Positions 36,070-45,000 of a stretch of 64,000 nucleotides of DNA are shown piece after piece. Position numbers and translations under genes: made by a program. This stretch comes from Candidatus Woesearchaeota archaeon (GTDB lineage Archaea > Nanobdellota > Nanobdellia > Woesearchaeales > JABGXB01), in contig JABGXB010000002.1 of assembly GCA_018675975.1 (NCBI GenBank), positions 442,098 to 506,097 of the forward strand, in the 5' to 3' direction. The notes beneath the pieces are model-generated. The model was given only the letters and a program-made list of their open reading frames with translations. It made no database searches and was not told the origin of the DNA. The stretch's first letter is position 1. Every line of letters starts with the position of its first letter.

Positions 36070-36798
36070 TTATTGTTCCTCCTTTATTTCTTCTTCGTTT
36101 TCTTTACTTTTTAATTCACCATAAATACTTACGAAATGTTCTTTTATTCTTTCAGTTAATCCTTGTGTATGACTTTCTTCTTCAATTTTTCTTATTGCTT
36201 GTGATGCAATTAATTCATTTTCAGCTTCTCCTTGAATCCAAACAATTCCATTTTGTCCAACAATTAATCTGCAATTTGTGTATTGTTTAATTAATTGTAT
36301 CATGGAACCACCTTTTCCTATAATTCTTGGAACTTTAAAACTACCAACTTTAATTATTCTTCCATTGTGTAATCTTCTAAGTCCTGGTCCCTTTAAACTG
36401 ATGTCAACTAAATTTTGTCCAACAAGATTAACAACTTTACATGCGATATAATCTCCTGTATTTAATATTGCTTTAAGGTCTGCACCTTTAGGAATAAATT
36501 CATTTGTTGCTTCTTTTAATGAAAGAACTGCTGAATATGCTGAATTAGTTTGTACTCTCCATCCGGATATTAGTATTTCTGTAATCTGACATATTATTGT
36601 ATCTCCAATTTTTGGAAAATATTTTCCATTAATGTGAATCAACTTTATTGTTTTATCATGTAAATTTACAATTCCAACTCTATTCGCTAGAACTTTATCA
36701 TCCATTTTTCTTGTACCATAACTTGCTATATATTCATCACCTTCTGCAAGTACTTCTCCTGGTACGGCTATTTTTTTATCTTCTGTTAATAAACCCAT
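36070..36798 (-). CDS. rrp4: Exosome RNA-binding cap subunit Rrp4
   Basis: The 242 residues have an N-terminal domain (PGEVLAEGDEYIASYGTR), a central S1 domain (KIGDTIICQITEI) and a KH domain with GKGGSMIQLIKQYTNC. Rrp4 forms the trimeric cap that guides RNA to the Rrp41/42 ring and favours A-rich substrates. An acidic C-terminal tail follows. One nt separates it from SBDS and from rrp41. Confidence 0.95.
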   Translation of the reverse strand: MGLLTEDKKIAVPGEVLAEGDEYIASYGTRKMDDKVLANRVGIVNLHDKTIKLIHINGKYFPKIGDTIICQITEILISGWRVQTNSAYSAVLSLKEATNEFIPKGADLKAILNTGDYIACKVVNLVGQNLVDISLKGPGLRRLHNGRIIKVGSFKVPRIIGKGGSMIQLIKQYTNCRLIVGQNGIVWIQGEAENELIASQAIRKIEEESHTQGLTERIKEHFVSIYGELKSKENEEEIKEEQ

Positions 36799-36799
36799 T

Positions 36800-37498
36800 T
36801 TATTTCTCCTTTATTTCATATGAAACGCTACCGTGCGTTAATTCATTTAGTTTTGAGTGCAACTCTTCTGACTTACCTGCTGGAACTTTTACTTTAATTA
36901 AAACATTTCCCTGATCATCCCACAATTGAGATGCATTAGGATAATTATTTTTTATAATTCCTATTGCTTTACTTGAGTATTGATGAGCGATTCTAATTTC
37001 AACTTCAAAAATTTCAAATTTAATTGGAATCAATGTTTTTATTTTTTTAATTATTTGTTCAATTTGAATTTCGTCAGTTTCATGTTCATTTATTTTTATA
37101 TTTAATTCTTTAAAACATAATTCAATTCTCTGTCTTGGTATTGGAAGTTTTGTTTGTCCATCAATTGAGTTGGATACAATAGTACCAATTATTTTATTTG
37201 TTTTTTCTTCTAATAATGTTTTTTTATGATTTGCAGTTATTTGAATGTCTCCTTTTTTTATTATTTCAATTGCGATTTCTTCTATATTTGAAGTTCCAAA
37301 TGTTTCAACAAATTTTGATTCAGTAGCTAAAAACCCTTTTTTTGCATCGGAAAAAATTTTATAATCTGCAATTATATCTGCTAGATCAACATTATCTCCT
37401 TGTCTTAATTTTAATGCGTTTTGACAGTCAACTAATACTTCAAAACAGTCTCCATTTTTTTTTAATTTTGCAATTATTGCTTTATCTACTGATACCAT
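36800..37498 (-). CDS. SBDS/Sdo1 ribosome maturation factor
   Basis: The 232 residues cover the three SBDS domains: the FYSH domain with DIIADYKIFSDAKKG, the helical middle (EIAIEIIKKGDIQI, PIPRQRIE) and the ferredoxin-like C-terminus (EIRIAHQYSSKAIG). SBDS helps release the anti-association factor aIF6/eIF6 from large subunits. It is a standard member of the archaeal proteasome-exosome operon, here one nt from rrp4 and directly abutting psmA. Confidence 0.95.
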   Translation of the reverse strand: MVSVDKAIIAKLKKNGDCFEVLVDCQNALKLRQGDNVDLADIIADYKIFSDAKKGFLATESKFVETFGTSNIEEIAIEIIKKGDIQITANHKKTLLEEKTNKIIGTIVSNSIDGQTKLPIPRQRIELCFKELNIKINEHETDEIQIEQIIKKIKTLIPIKFEIFEVEIRIAHQYSSKAIGIIKNNYPNASQLWDDQGNVLIKVKVPAGKSEELHSKLNELTHGSVSYEIKEK

Positions 37499-38215
37499 TT
37501 AAAATCCTATTTTTTTTAAATCATTTTTTCCCATTAATACAAATTTTTTATTTTCCTTTTCAACTATTCCAACTTCCATTCTTTCTAAACTAAATTCTTT
37601 TTCTAAAAATAATTTCATTGCTTTTATTCCTAATTTAATTCCTTCATTAATTGAAATATTTTCTTTGTATTCTTTTGTTAAAAATTCTTTAATCGTTTGT
37701 TCTCCTTCACCAATTACGCATGCTTTATATTCATTGTATATTCCACTTGGCTCTGTAATAAATAATCTTGCTCCTGTTGAATCAATTCCACCATAAATTA
37801 TACTAATTCCAAATGGTCTTATTCCACCTGATTGCGTAGTATATTGTTTTAAATTTGCAGTGTCTTTTACAATGTTTAAAATATCAATATCAGTATCGTA
37901 AGTTAATTTATTTTGTTGTGCTTTCATTTGTGATCTTTCAATTAATACTCTTCCATCACTTGTGATTCCAGCAGTTGCTGCCATTATGTGTGTATCAATT
38001 TCGTGTATTTTATCTACTGATGAGCTAATTTTTAATTTATCTACTACCCTTTTGTCTGCTACAATAACAATACCGTCTTTACATAAAAGACCTATTGCGG
38101 ATGTTCCATTTTTAACACATTTGTCTGCATATTCTACTTGTAGTAATCTCCCTTCTGGAGAGAATGTTGTAATTGCTCTATCATATCCCATTATTTGATG
38201 TTGTAAAGGTTGCAT
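37499..38215 (-). CDS. psmA: Proteasome alpha subunit
   Basis: The 238 residues begin with the alpha-type N-terminus, GYDRAITTFSPEGRLLQVEYA, and keep GTSAIGLLCKDGIVIVADKR and the GGIRPFGISIIYGG segment. Alpha subunits form the gating rings of the 20S proteasome and have no catalytic Thr. AGGTGA lies 6 nt before the ATG. It sits between rnp2 and SBDS, the usual archaeal order. Confidence 0.96.
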   Translation of the reverse strand: MQPLQHQIMGYDRAITTFSPEGRLLQVEYADKCVKNGTSAIGLLCKDGIVIVADKRVVDKLKISSSVDKIHEIDTHIMAATAGITSDGRVLIERSQMKAQQNKLTYDTDIDILNIVKDTANLKQYTTQSGGIRPFGISIIYGGIDSTGARLFITEPSGIYNEYKACVIGEGEQTIKEFLTKEYKENISINEGIKLGIKAMKLFLEKEFSLERMEVGIVEKENKKFVLMGKNDLKKIGF

Positions 38216-38232
38216 TTTTTCACCTGTTTTTT

Positions 38233-38601
38233 TTATTTTATATTTTTTGACACATTTTCTTTTTTTAAATCTGTCAATATTTTATTTAATACACCACTTG
38301 TTTTAGTGGAATGTATTATTATTGGTTCACTATTTACTTTTTTTATTGTACTTGCAATTGTTTTAATAAAATTTAAATATTTAGTATTTGTTTTTACTAC
38401 AATATTACTTTTATCTGATAATTTTTTAATTATTTGAAATCCACTCATATTTAATCCAAATAATCCGATTATTTTTAATATAGAATTTTTAAATTCAATA
38501 ATAATTTGATCTAAATTTATTTTGTTTTTTGATAATATTTTAAATAAAATGTATCTTTTTTTAATTCTCAGGCTTGGTTTTAATATTTTTATCTTTTGCA
38601 T
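38233..38601 (-). CDS. rnp2: RNase P protein component 2 (Pop5 family)
   Basis: The 122 residues contain LRIKKRYILFKI near the start (Pop5 K-R-Y-I-x-F), a middle GLFGLNMSGFQIIKK and SEPIIIHSTKTSGVLNKI, where the family has the S-G-T segment. Pop5 pairs with Rpp30 to activate RNase P RNA cleavage of pre-tRNA leaders. Its position as first gene before psmA is the conserved archaeal order and strengthens the call. Divergence is substantial. A CTTAAATTAA TATA-like box lies about 25 nt upstream. Confidence 0.78.
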   Translation of the reverse strand: MQKIKILKPSLRIKKRYILFKILSKNKINLDQIIIEFKNSILKIIGLFGLNMSGFQIIKKLSDKSNIVVKTNTKYLNFIKTIASTIKKVNSEPIIIHSTKTSGVLNKILTDLKKENVSKNIK

Positions 38602-38706
38602 TTTTATAACAATGTTTTTCTTAATTTAAGGTTTTTTTGCCTATGGAAAAAATCCTTCCTTCTTCTCTCACTTATATCTCTTAGAATAGGAATTAATATA
38701 TAAAGT

Positions 38707-38720
38707 TTACTTATAAGTAA
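38707..38720. repeat. 14-bp perfect palindrome before the exosome/proteasome operon
   Basis: TTACTTATAAGTAA reads the same on both strands. It lies in the gap between the 38730 gene's stop and the rnp2 start, about 105 nt upstream of the latter. It could be an operator or mark the end of the neighbouring transcript; AT-rich palindromes also arise by chance. Confidence 0.3.
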
Positions 38721-38729
38721 TATATAGTT

Positions 38730-39947
38730 TTATTGTGATTTAAACCATTTTGAGGCTTTTATGCCTTTTTGACCAATATATGAGCCTACTTTTTCTGTTT
38801 CTAATTGGTCTGTTAATACATAAAATAATTTCATATCGCTAATTACATAAACTCCTGGTTGAAATAGTTTATTTTCAAATACATCTATTTCATGCATTGG
38901 TTGTCCACAAAATGTTGTGTGGAATGCTGTTGCTGAATTAACGCCTGATGTTCCAAATACTTTATTTGGATATCTAGATAAAAATCCCATTAAATAATTT
39001 GGAAAATCAAAAAATTCACAACCCCTCATTAATAATGAATCAGGGAATTTTGCTCTAAATTTGCCATTTTCTATTTTTAATTCTTCAAAATAATCTGATG
39101 ATTGATATTGAAATCCGTCGCTATTGTAAATTTTAAATAAATCAACTGTTAATGCCTCTTCCCTTCTTGCTCTTAATGCAACTGTTTCTCCTTCATTTCC
39201 TCTAAGGTCTACATAAGTTAATACATTATTTGGTTGTTCAATTGATCTTGGATCTGTGATGTCATCTTCCATTTTTTTTTTAATCCAGTCTTCGGATTGA
39301 TATAATTTATTTAATTCAAAAAGATCCATTGGGCTTAAAATATTATGTCCTAAAAACCCTTGAGTTACATTTAGTGTTGGATAAATTATGGTATTAAAAT
39401 CTTTTGAGTGTATTTTTACCCATATTTTTTTTTTATTTTCATCTTTATTTTCAAATGATACAAAATCTAATTGTCCACTATAGTCTGCTAATGCCTCTAC
39501 TTGTATAAATGATCTTGCAAACCCGCTTTTTCCTGAGAATATTAAATATTTTGGTCCGTGAAATTTTTTTTCTTTTGGATCTGTAATCTGACTATCTACT
39601 GATATGTCTAATTGACAATAAACTATTCTGTTATTTGGAATTTCAAGTGTACCATCTAAATTTATTTTTGAAAATCCGCCACTACTTTCAATTATTTCTT
39701 CTATTGTTTGATTTGGACTTGGATAAATTCTATATTCGGGACTATTTGACATATATGCTTTTCCTGCTTTTAAAACAAAATCAAAACCATTTTTTGCTAT
39801 TTGTTTTTTTAAATTTAGATTTCCAGAATCACTTTTTAATAAACCTTGATCTATAAAACTCTTTAGAACGTGGTTTCCTAAAATATAACCTAATTGTTTT
39901 GGTATTTTTTCTTCTTCTCCATTTTTGAAAATATTAATTAATGGCAT
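38730..39947 (-). CDS. Tandem dCTP deaminase/dUTPase-fold protein (tentative)
   Basis: The 405 residues resemble the double-domain DCD layout. It opens with GYILGNHVLKSFIDQGLL, then GFDFVLKAGKAY (family S-x-D-x-R-L-G). Domain one has LEIPNNRIVYCQLD, FSGKSGFARS and ADYSGQLDFVSFEN (family SS-x-A-R then D-x-G-x-x-G-x-L-x-L-E). A second copy after about residue 290 has FPDSLLMRGCEFFDFP, FCGQPMHEIDVFE and FQPGVYVISDMKL. The superfamily handles dCTP/dUTP. Motifs are loose, so the activity may be lost or changed. It lies upstream of, and separate from, the exosome operon. Confidence 0.5.
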   Translation of the reverse strand: MPLINIFKNGEEEKIPKQLGYILGNHVLKSFIDQGLLKSDSGNLNLKKQIAKNGFDFVLKAGKAYMSNSPEYRIYPSPNQTIEEIIESSGGFSKINLDGTLEIPNNRIVYCQLDISVDSQITDPKEKKFHGPKYLIFSGKSGFARSFIQVEALADYSGQLDFVSFENKDENKKKIWVKIHSKDFNTIIYPTLNVTQGFLGHNILSPMDLFELNKLYQSEDWIKKKMEDDITDPRSIEQPNNVLTYVDLRGNEGETVALRARREEALTVDLFKIYNSDGFQYQSSDYFEELKIENGKFRAKFPDSLLMRGCEFFDFPNYLMGFLSRYPNKVFGTSGVNSATAFHTTFCGQPMHEIDVFENKLFQPGVYVISDMKLFYVLTDQLETEKVGSYIGQKGIKASKWFKSQ

Positions 39948-40026
39948 AATTTAATTCTTTTAAGATCATTTAAATATATATATTATTTTTTATTATGTAT
40001 TTTTAATTTTATATTTTATTATTAAT

Positions 40027-40039
40027 TAGTTTTATAAAT
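40027..40039 (+). promoter_or_regulatory. Promoter of the ABCE1 gene
   Basis: TAGTTTTATAAAT with its centre about 26 nt before the ATG at 40060 and no ribosome site between, implying a leaderless mRNA. Identical in sequence to the elements at 136 and 9071. Confidence 0.65.
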
Positions 40040-40059
40040 GTGTATTTTGACTCCTAATT

Positions 40060-41835
40060 ATGGTAAGAATCGCTATTGTTGATAAGGAAAAATGTAGGGC
40101 TCCTACTGATTGTAATTATATTTGTATGCCTGTTTGTCCTATTAATAAAACTGGCGGGGAGTGTATTACAAAAGATGCACTTACAAATAAAATTAATATT
40201 GTTGAAGAAACGTGCATTGGTTGTAATATTTGTGTTCATAAATGTCCATTTAATGCAATTCAAATAATTAATTTACCTGAAATGATTAATAATATTCCAA
40301 TTCATAGATATAGTGAAAATGGTTTTGCTCTTTTTGGTTTACCTGTTCCTTCTTTTGGTAAGGTAATAGGTGTCCTTGGTAAAAATGGGATTGGTAAATC
40401 TACTGCAATAAAAATTCTTTCTGGTTTAATTAAACCAAATTTAGGTGAAGTTGGTACTGAAGCGGAAGTTTCAAAAATTATTAATTATTTTAAAGGTACT
40501 CCCGCCCATAAATATTTTGAAGATTTAAATTCGAGTAAAGTTACTGTTTCATATAAGCCTCAACAAGTTGAGTTAATTCCTGATCAATTTGATGGTACTG
40601 TTATTGATTTATTAAATAAAGTTAATGAAAATGATAAATTAAATTTATTAATTGATAAATTGGATTTAACTAATATTTTAAATAGAACATTAAAACAAAT
40701 TTCTGGTGGTGAGTTACAAAGAGTTGCTATTGCTGCTACTTTATTGAAAAAAGCTAATGTGTATATTTTTGATGAGCCGACTAGTTATTTAGATATTAAA
40801 CAAAGAATTAAAGTTAGTGATTTAATTCGTGATTTATGTACTGAAGATATTGCAATTCTTGTAATTGAACATGATTTAATTGCATTGGATTATATGACAG
40901 ATTTAATTTACATAATGTATGGTACTTCTTCTGCTTATGGTATTTTAAGTAGTGTGAAGTCAACTAAAGAGGGAATTAATGTTTATTTGTCTGGTTATAT
41001 TAAAGAAAATAATATGAGATTTAGAGATCATTCCATTAAATTTGAAAATTCTGCTCAAGAGGGATTACCAAAATTAGGTAATGTAATTGATTGGGATAAT
41101 ATTGATATTGAATTGGGTGATTTTAAACTTAAGGCCGAGAGCGGTGAAATTCTTAAAAGTAATTTATATGGTATTCTGGGTGAAAATGGTATTGGTAAAT
41201 CTACTTTTATGAGAGCTTTAGTTGGTGATGTGAAATTATCAAAAGGTAAAATAAATGGTAAAATAAAAGTTTCATATAAGCCACAATATCTTAATAGTGA
41301 TAGTTCAATTAATGTACTTGAATTATTAACTGATCAAATTGAACAATTTGGTTCACAAGAGTGGGAATATAATTATGAAATTCCTCTTGACTTAAAATCA
41401 TTATATGATAAAAAATTAAATGAATTATCTGGTGGTGAATTACAAAGACTATCAATTTCAATTTGTCTTGCAAAAGATGCAGACATATATTTACTTGATG
41501 AGCCTAGTAGTTATTTGGATGTTGAGCAAAGATTAGTTACAAGTAGATTAATTAAAGACAGATTAATTTCTATGGGTAAAACTGTATTAGTTATTGATCA
41601 CGATTTATTATTTGTAGATTATTTATGTAAAAGTATAATTATTTTTGACGGTATTCCATCTAAACAAGGTGAAATTCAAAGTCCATTATTTATGTCTGAA
41701 GGTATGAATGAATTTCTAAAAATATTAGATATAACCTTTAGGCGAGATGAAGAAAATAATAGGCCAAGAATAAATAAAAGAAATAGCGTATTAGATAAAA
41801 AACAAAGAGCAGAAGGGAATTTCTATTTTATTTGA
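40060..41835 (+). CDS. abce1: Ribosome recycling ATPase ABCE1/Rli1
   Basis: The 591 residues hold an N-terminal ferredoxin-like domain with two 4Fe-4S clusters (Cys 12, 18, 22, 26 and 52, 55, 58, 62), then two ABC domains. NBD1 has GKNGIGKST, signature SGGELQRVAI, Walker B YIFDEPTSYLD and switch EHD. NBD2 has GENGIGKST, SGGELQRLSI, DEPSSYLD and IDHD. It splits ribosomes after termination with aRF1. All key residues are present. Its stop overlaps the end of the interrupted gene on the other strand. Confidence 0.97.
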   Translation: MVRIAIVDKEKCRAPTDCNYICMPVCPINKTGGECITKDALTNKINIVEETCIGCNICVHKCPFNAIQIINLPEMINNIPIHRYSENGFALFGLPVPSFGKVIGVLGKNGIGKSTAIKILSGLIKPNLGEVGTEAEVSKIINYFKGTPAHKYFEDLNSSKVTVSYKPQQVELIPDQFDGTVIDLLNKVNENDKLNLLIDKLDLTNILNRTLKQISGGELQRVAIAATLLKKANVYIFDEPTSYLDIKQRIKVSDLIRDLCTEDIAILVIEHDLIALDYMTDLIYIMYGTSSAYGILSSVKSTKEGINVYLSGYIKENNMRFRDHSIKFENSAQEGLPKLGNVIDWDNIDIELGDFKLKAESGEILKSNLYGILGENGIGKSTFMRALVGDVKLSKGKINGKIKVSYKPQYLNSDSSINVLELLTDQIEQFGSQEWEYNYEIPLDLKSLYDKKLNELSGGELQRLSISICLAKDADIYLLDEPSSYLDVEQRLVTSRLIKDRLISMGKTVLVIDHDLLFVDYLCKSIIIFDGIPSKQGEIQSPLFMSEGMNEFLKILDITFRRDEENNRPRINKRNSVLDKKQRAEGNFYFI

Positions 41836-42418
41836 GTAAATCATTAATTTTTTTATATAATTTATTATTATTATTTAATTGTAAAATTTGATATTTGAAG
41901 TCAATACTAAATAATTCATTTTTTAATAACTCAAGTATTTCTAAAAACATTTTTTCGAAATTAATTTTATTTTTTTTAAAAATTATTTTTTTGTGATTTA
42001 TTTTATCAAATACAATTTTTTCTTTTTTTGTAAAATTTCTATTTACTTTTACATTAATATGGGGTGATTTCTTCCCTTCATTTGTTTTAAAGTCTAAAAC
42101 GATATTAAATATTGTTTTTTCTATTATTATATTAAAAAAACAAACCCTACTGTCTTTTTCAAGTTTTTCAATCCCTGGACATTCAATATCAATATTTTTT
42201 TAATCAATTATTTCTATTAAAAAATTTTGAACTTCGTTTGAGTGTCTAGTATATATAATGTTTGAAGAAAAATCAAAAATTGTATTCTTATGTATTTCAT
42301 TTAATTCTCTAAATTTATGTCCAAAATCTTTTTTGATAATTTTAATATTTGGATTGACTCTGGATGTTTCTATTGACATATTTTCTGTATTTGCTTTACA
42401 TTTTATTAAACTTTGCAA
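41828..42418 (-). pseudogene. Hypothetical gene interrupted by an in-frame TAA
   Basis: One minus-strand frame runs 197 codons but has TAA at codon 73 (42200-42202). The first part is 72 residues and ends QNFLIEIID. The second is 123 residues, starts KNIDIECPGIEKLE, and looks fully protein-like (KSPHINVKVNRNF, then a helical end) but has no start codon near its beginning. The stop lies in a T-A-A-A-A-A-A-A run. The explanation could be a recent nonsense mutation, a sequence error, or readthrough. I recognise no family. The start is TTG at 42418 or ATG at 42379. Confidence 0.55.
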
Positions 42419-42456
42419 ACCCTTAGCTTTTTAAATAAAAAAAATCACATTGTTTT

Positions 42457-43200
42457 ATGTTTTATAAAAAAGTATTATTTGATAAGAAAACGGACAAACG
42501 ATGGTTAGTCTCAAATTTAGATTCTGAGTATTCATGTAGCCATGGTTCAGTTTCAATTGAAGATTTAAATAAATCTTCTGGTTTAATAAAAACTAATACT
42601 GGATATGAATTATTTATTTGGGATGCTAATTTTTATGATAATTTCAGCAAATTAAAACGAGGTCCTGCATTAATTATTTCAAAAGATATTGGAGCAATTG
42701 TTATACATACTCTACCTAAACAAAATGGTGTTATTGTTGACGGTGGTTCTGGTTGTGGTGCTCTTGCTTGTTCAATGGGTTATTTATTTCCAAATGCAAA
42801 TATTTTTTCTTATGATAATAGAGAAGAACATATTAAAATTGCAAATAAAAATAAACAACAATTAGATATTAGTAATGTTGAATTTATTCATGGGGATTTG
42901 CAAAGTGATATTAAACAAAATGAAATAGATTTGTTAACTGTTGATATGCCTAATCCAGAACTGATTTTAAATTCAGCTAGTAAAAAATTAAATACTGGTT
43001 GTTTTATGGTTTGTTATTTGCCATGCATTACACAAGTTCAAACTTTAGTTGAAAGTCTAAATGATTTTGATTGTTTTTATCATCAAAAAACTATTGAACT
43101 TACTGAGCGAGAATGGAATGTTGAAGGTAAAAAGGTTAGACCAAAACCAGTTAGTATTGGTCATACTGCTTTTTTAGTTTTTATTAAAAAAATAAAATGA
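42457..43200 (+). CDS. trmI: tRNA (adenine-58-N1)-methyltransferase TrmI
   Basis: The 247 residues have a small N-terminal barrel, then the Rossmann methyltransferase with SAM motif I VDGGSGCGALACSM. The diagnostic TrmI C-terminus, ELTEREWNVEGKKVRPKP followed by IGHTAFLVFIKK, is also present. It makes m1A58 (and in some archaea m1A57) in the T-loop of tRNA, acting as a tetramer. Its stop overlaps the start of the next gene by 4 nt. A tRNA gene lies nearby but is probably unrelated. Confidence 0.92.
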   Translation: MFYKKVLFDKKTDKRWLVSNLDSEYSCSHGSVSIEDLNKSSGLIKTNTGYELFIWDANFYDNFSKLKRGPALIISKDIGAIVIHTLPKQNGVIVDGGSGCGALACSMGYLFPNANIFSYDNREEHIKIANKNKQQLDISNVEFIHGDLQSDIKQNEIDLLTVDMPNPELILNSASKKLNTGCFMVCYLPCITQVQTLVESLNDFDCFYHQKTIELTEREWNVEGKKVRPKPVSIGHTAFLVFIKKIK

Positions 43201-43706
43201 AACTTAATGTTATTAATAAAAAAAAATATAATCCTTGTATTATGACAGGGTATAATTGTTTTGGTTGTTGTTCTGTTAATTTAACAAATATTAAAGAAGT
43301 AGAATGTGGTATTGATAAAAATACTAAAGAGTATTCTGAATTTAAAAATAATAATAAAGGTTTTAGAGATAGGTATGGAAAAGATGAATTAGACAAAAGT
43401 GGAATTTGTTTAAATTTAATTAGAAAAAATGATATTAATGAAAATGGTGTTTGTGCCATTTATCCTAAAGACAATACTGATGATTTGAGATTTGGTTATT
43501 GTAGTACTACATTTGAATGTGTAACTTTTATAAAAATACAAAATTGGAATGAAAAAAAAGTAAGTTTATTTAATTTTTTTATTAAGGAATTATTTGAACA
43601 AAATAAGTTGAACAAATTATCTTTTTCAAATGAAATGTATAATAATACGATTATAGATAAATTTGAATTATGGTTAAAAATAAATAATGAGAGAGATGGG
43701 ATTTGA
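43197..43706 (+). CDS. Cys-cluster protein resembling the YkgJ zinc/iron-chelating family
   Basis: The 169 residues contain C-I-M-T-G-Y-N-C-F-G-C-C, later GICLNLI, GVCAIYP and FGYCSTTFEC. This matches the order seen in YkgJ/UPF0153 proteins (clustered C-x2-CC, then C-x-L and C-x-I-Y-x-x-R-P...C-R), although the RP-x-x-CR end is altered. The function of that family is not established; metal binding is inferred from the Cys. It is coupled to trmI by ATGA. The last six codons lie within the tRNA-Leu gene on the other strand. Confidence 0.6.
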   Translation: MKLNVINKKKYNPCIMTGYNCFGCCSVNLTNIKEVECGIDKNTKEYSEFKNNNKGFRDRYGKDELDKSGICLNLIRKNDINENGVCAIYPKDNTDDLRFGYCSTTFECVTFIKIQNWNEKKVSLFNFFIKELFEQNKLNKLSFSNEMYNNTIIDKFELWLKINNERDGI

Positions 43707-43770
43707 ACCCACGAACCCGAAGGACTGGATTTTGAGTCCAGCGCATTTGACCAGGCTTTGCTACTCTCTC
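43688..43770 (-). tRNA. tRNA-Leu, anticodon CAA
   Basis: On the minus strand the acceptor stem GAGAGAG (43764-43770) pairs with CTCTCTC (43689-43695), with A as discriminator. The anticodon stem is CTGGA/TCCAG with loop CTCAAAA, giving anticodon CAA, which reads UUG. A long variable arm (CC-TTC-GG core) marks a class II tRNA, as expected for Leu. The T arm is GTGGG-TTCAAAT-CCCAT. No intron; CCA is not encoded. TTTAAAAAG at about 43798 may be its promoter. Confidence 0.93.
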
Positions 43771-43864
43771 GCGTATTAAATCAGAAAATTAATTCTTTTT
43801 AAATATATGTATATGTATACTTAAATATCTAAATATTTAAAATATGTTTTTTTTGTAAAATATT

Positions 43865-44575
43865 ATGAGAGTTACAAATATTGAATTAATTAAAATTGAT
43901 TGTCTTATTAGACATTCTTTGATTAATTATTCTAAATTTCATGATCGTAGATTAGAATTTGGTCTTTTTAATACAATGCAATATACTCCTGATGGACCAT
44001 ATACTGCAAAAACAACTGTGCCGGTTTCTTTTGATGGGAAAAATATTGGTGATATGAATATTATTGGTTTTAGTCCGTTTGATGGGACTGGTAATGATAG
44101 TTCTTATAATTTAAATCAAATAGATTTTGGTAAATTTAAAACGGACAATTATGATTTAAATTCATTAATTCCACGATCAAAACAAGATATTATTTGTGAG
44201 GGATATTTTCCTCTTTTTTCAATAAAGCAAAATGGAGATCATTTTTTTCATTTAACACAATTAAAAGAATTATTACTTAAAAAAAATGGTGATGAAAAAT
44301 ATAGTATAATTCCTAATTTTATGTTAGGTCCTGATAAAAAAACATTAGATTTGATTCTTTCTGGTGCAAGATCCCCAAAGCCAAGGGTATATTTTACAAC
44401 AGTTGATATAAATGGCATTGGAAGATTTGGTGATCCGCATTCTGTTTGTAGAACTTCTTCATTAGAAAAATATTTGCAAGTTGGTGGTTTTTTATCCATA
44501 AAAGATAAATGTAATCCCTTACTAAAATTAGCAAAAGAAAAATGGATATTGCCAAAAATGAAAAGGATGAGATAA
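43865..44575 (+). CDS. Hypothetical protein
   Basis: The 236 residues are rich in Phe, Asp, Gly and Pro (FSPFDGTGNDSSY, RSPKPRVYFTTVD), probably a globular mixed fold in the cytoplasm, with four scattered Cys. AAATATTTAAAATATG lies about 25 nt upstream, a TATA-like leaderless promoter. Its end abuts the coiled-coil module on the other strand without a gap. Not recognised. Confidence 0.6.
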   Translation: MRVTNIELIKIDCLIRHSLINYSKFHDRRLEFGLFNTMQYTPDGPYTAKTTVPVSFDGKNIGDMNIIGFSPFDGTGNDSSYNLNQIDFGKFKTDNYDLNSLIPRSKQDIICEGYFPLFSIKQNGDHFFHLTQLKELLLKKNGDEKYSIIPNFMLGPDKKTLDLILSGARSPKPRVYFTTVDINGIGRFGDPHSVCRTSSLEKYLQVGGFLSIKDKCNPLLKLAKEKWILPKMKRMR

Positions 44576-44998
44576 TTATCTTCCTAAATTTTTTAATTTA
44601 GATTCAATATCATCTAATTCATTTTCTAAATCATTTAGATTTGTTTTTTTACTTTCATGTATATTTAATTGAGCTTCAGTATTTTTTTTTGTAGCTCTTT
44701 TAGAAATAGGTTTTTTTCTAATTGTGTGTTTATCTTCTTGTTTAGTAGTTTTTCTTTTTTCATTATATTGAAAATGTGTTTCTATTTTTGGTAATTCTTT
44801 TTTTAAATTTTCAATCAAATAATTAATGTCTTCAACTAATTTTTTTAATTCAATTATTTTTGTTATTTTTTGTGATCTTTTAGATTTTATCAATTCTATT
44901 CTTTGTAATATTTTAATTGTACCTTTTGTAGATTCTAAAATATTACGTCTTAATAATTGATGATCTTCTATTCCAACATAATAATCTGATTTTTTCAT
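44576..44998 (-). CDS. Coiled-coil module protein C
   Basis: The 140 residues start MKKSDYYVGIEDHQLLRRNI. A helical coiled coil (about 18-75) ends in KKELPKIE, then comes a Lys/Thr-rich disordered linker and a short C-terminal coil (LENELDDIESKLKNLG). No enzyme motif and no membrane helix. It is third in a tight operon (2 nt after the 72-residue gene). A structural partner of the two upstream proteins is likely. Confidence 0.65.
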   Translation of the reverse strand: MKKSDYYVGIEDHQLLRRNILESTKGTIKILQRIELIKSKRSQKITKIIELKKLVEDINYLIENLKKELPKIETHFQYNEKRKTTKQEDKHTIRKKPISKRATKKNTEAQLNIHESKKTNLNDLENELDDIESKLKNLGR

Positions 44999-45000
44999 TT

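Noticed and set aside
41836-42199. Apparent non-coding gap between ABCE1 and the 72-residue frame
   Set aside because: The minus strand is open and protein-like throughout; it is the second part of the interrupted gene.
43184-43459. Minus-strand frame of 91 codons
   Set aside because: Antisense to the Cys-cluster gene, whose ordered Cys motifs show it is the real one.
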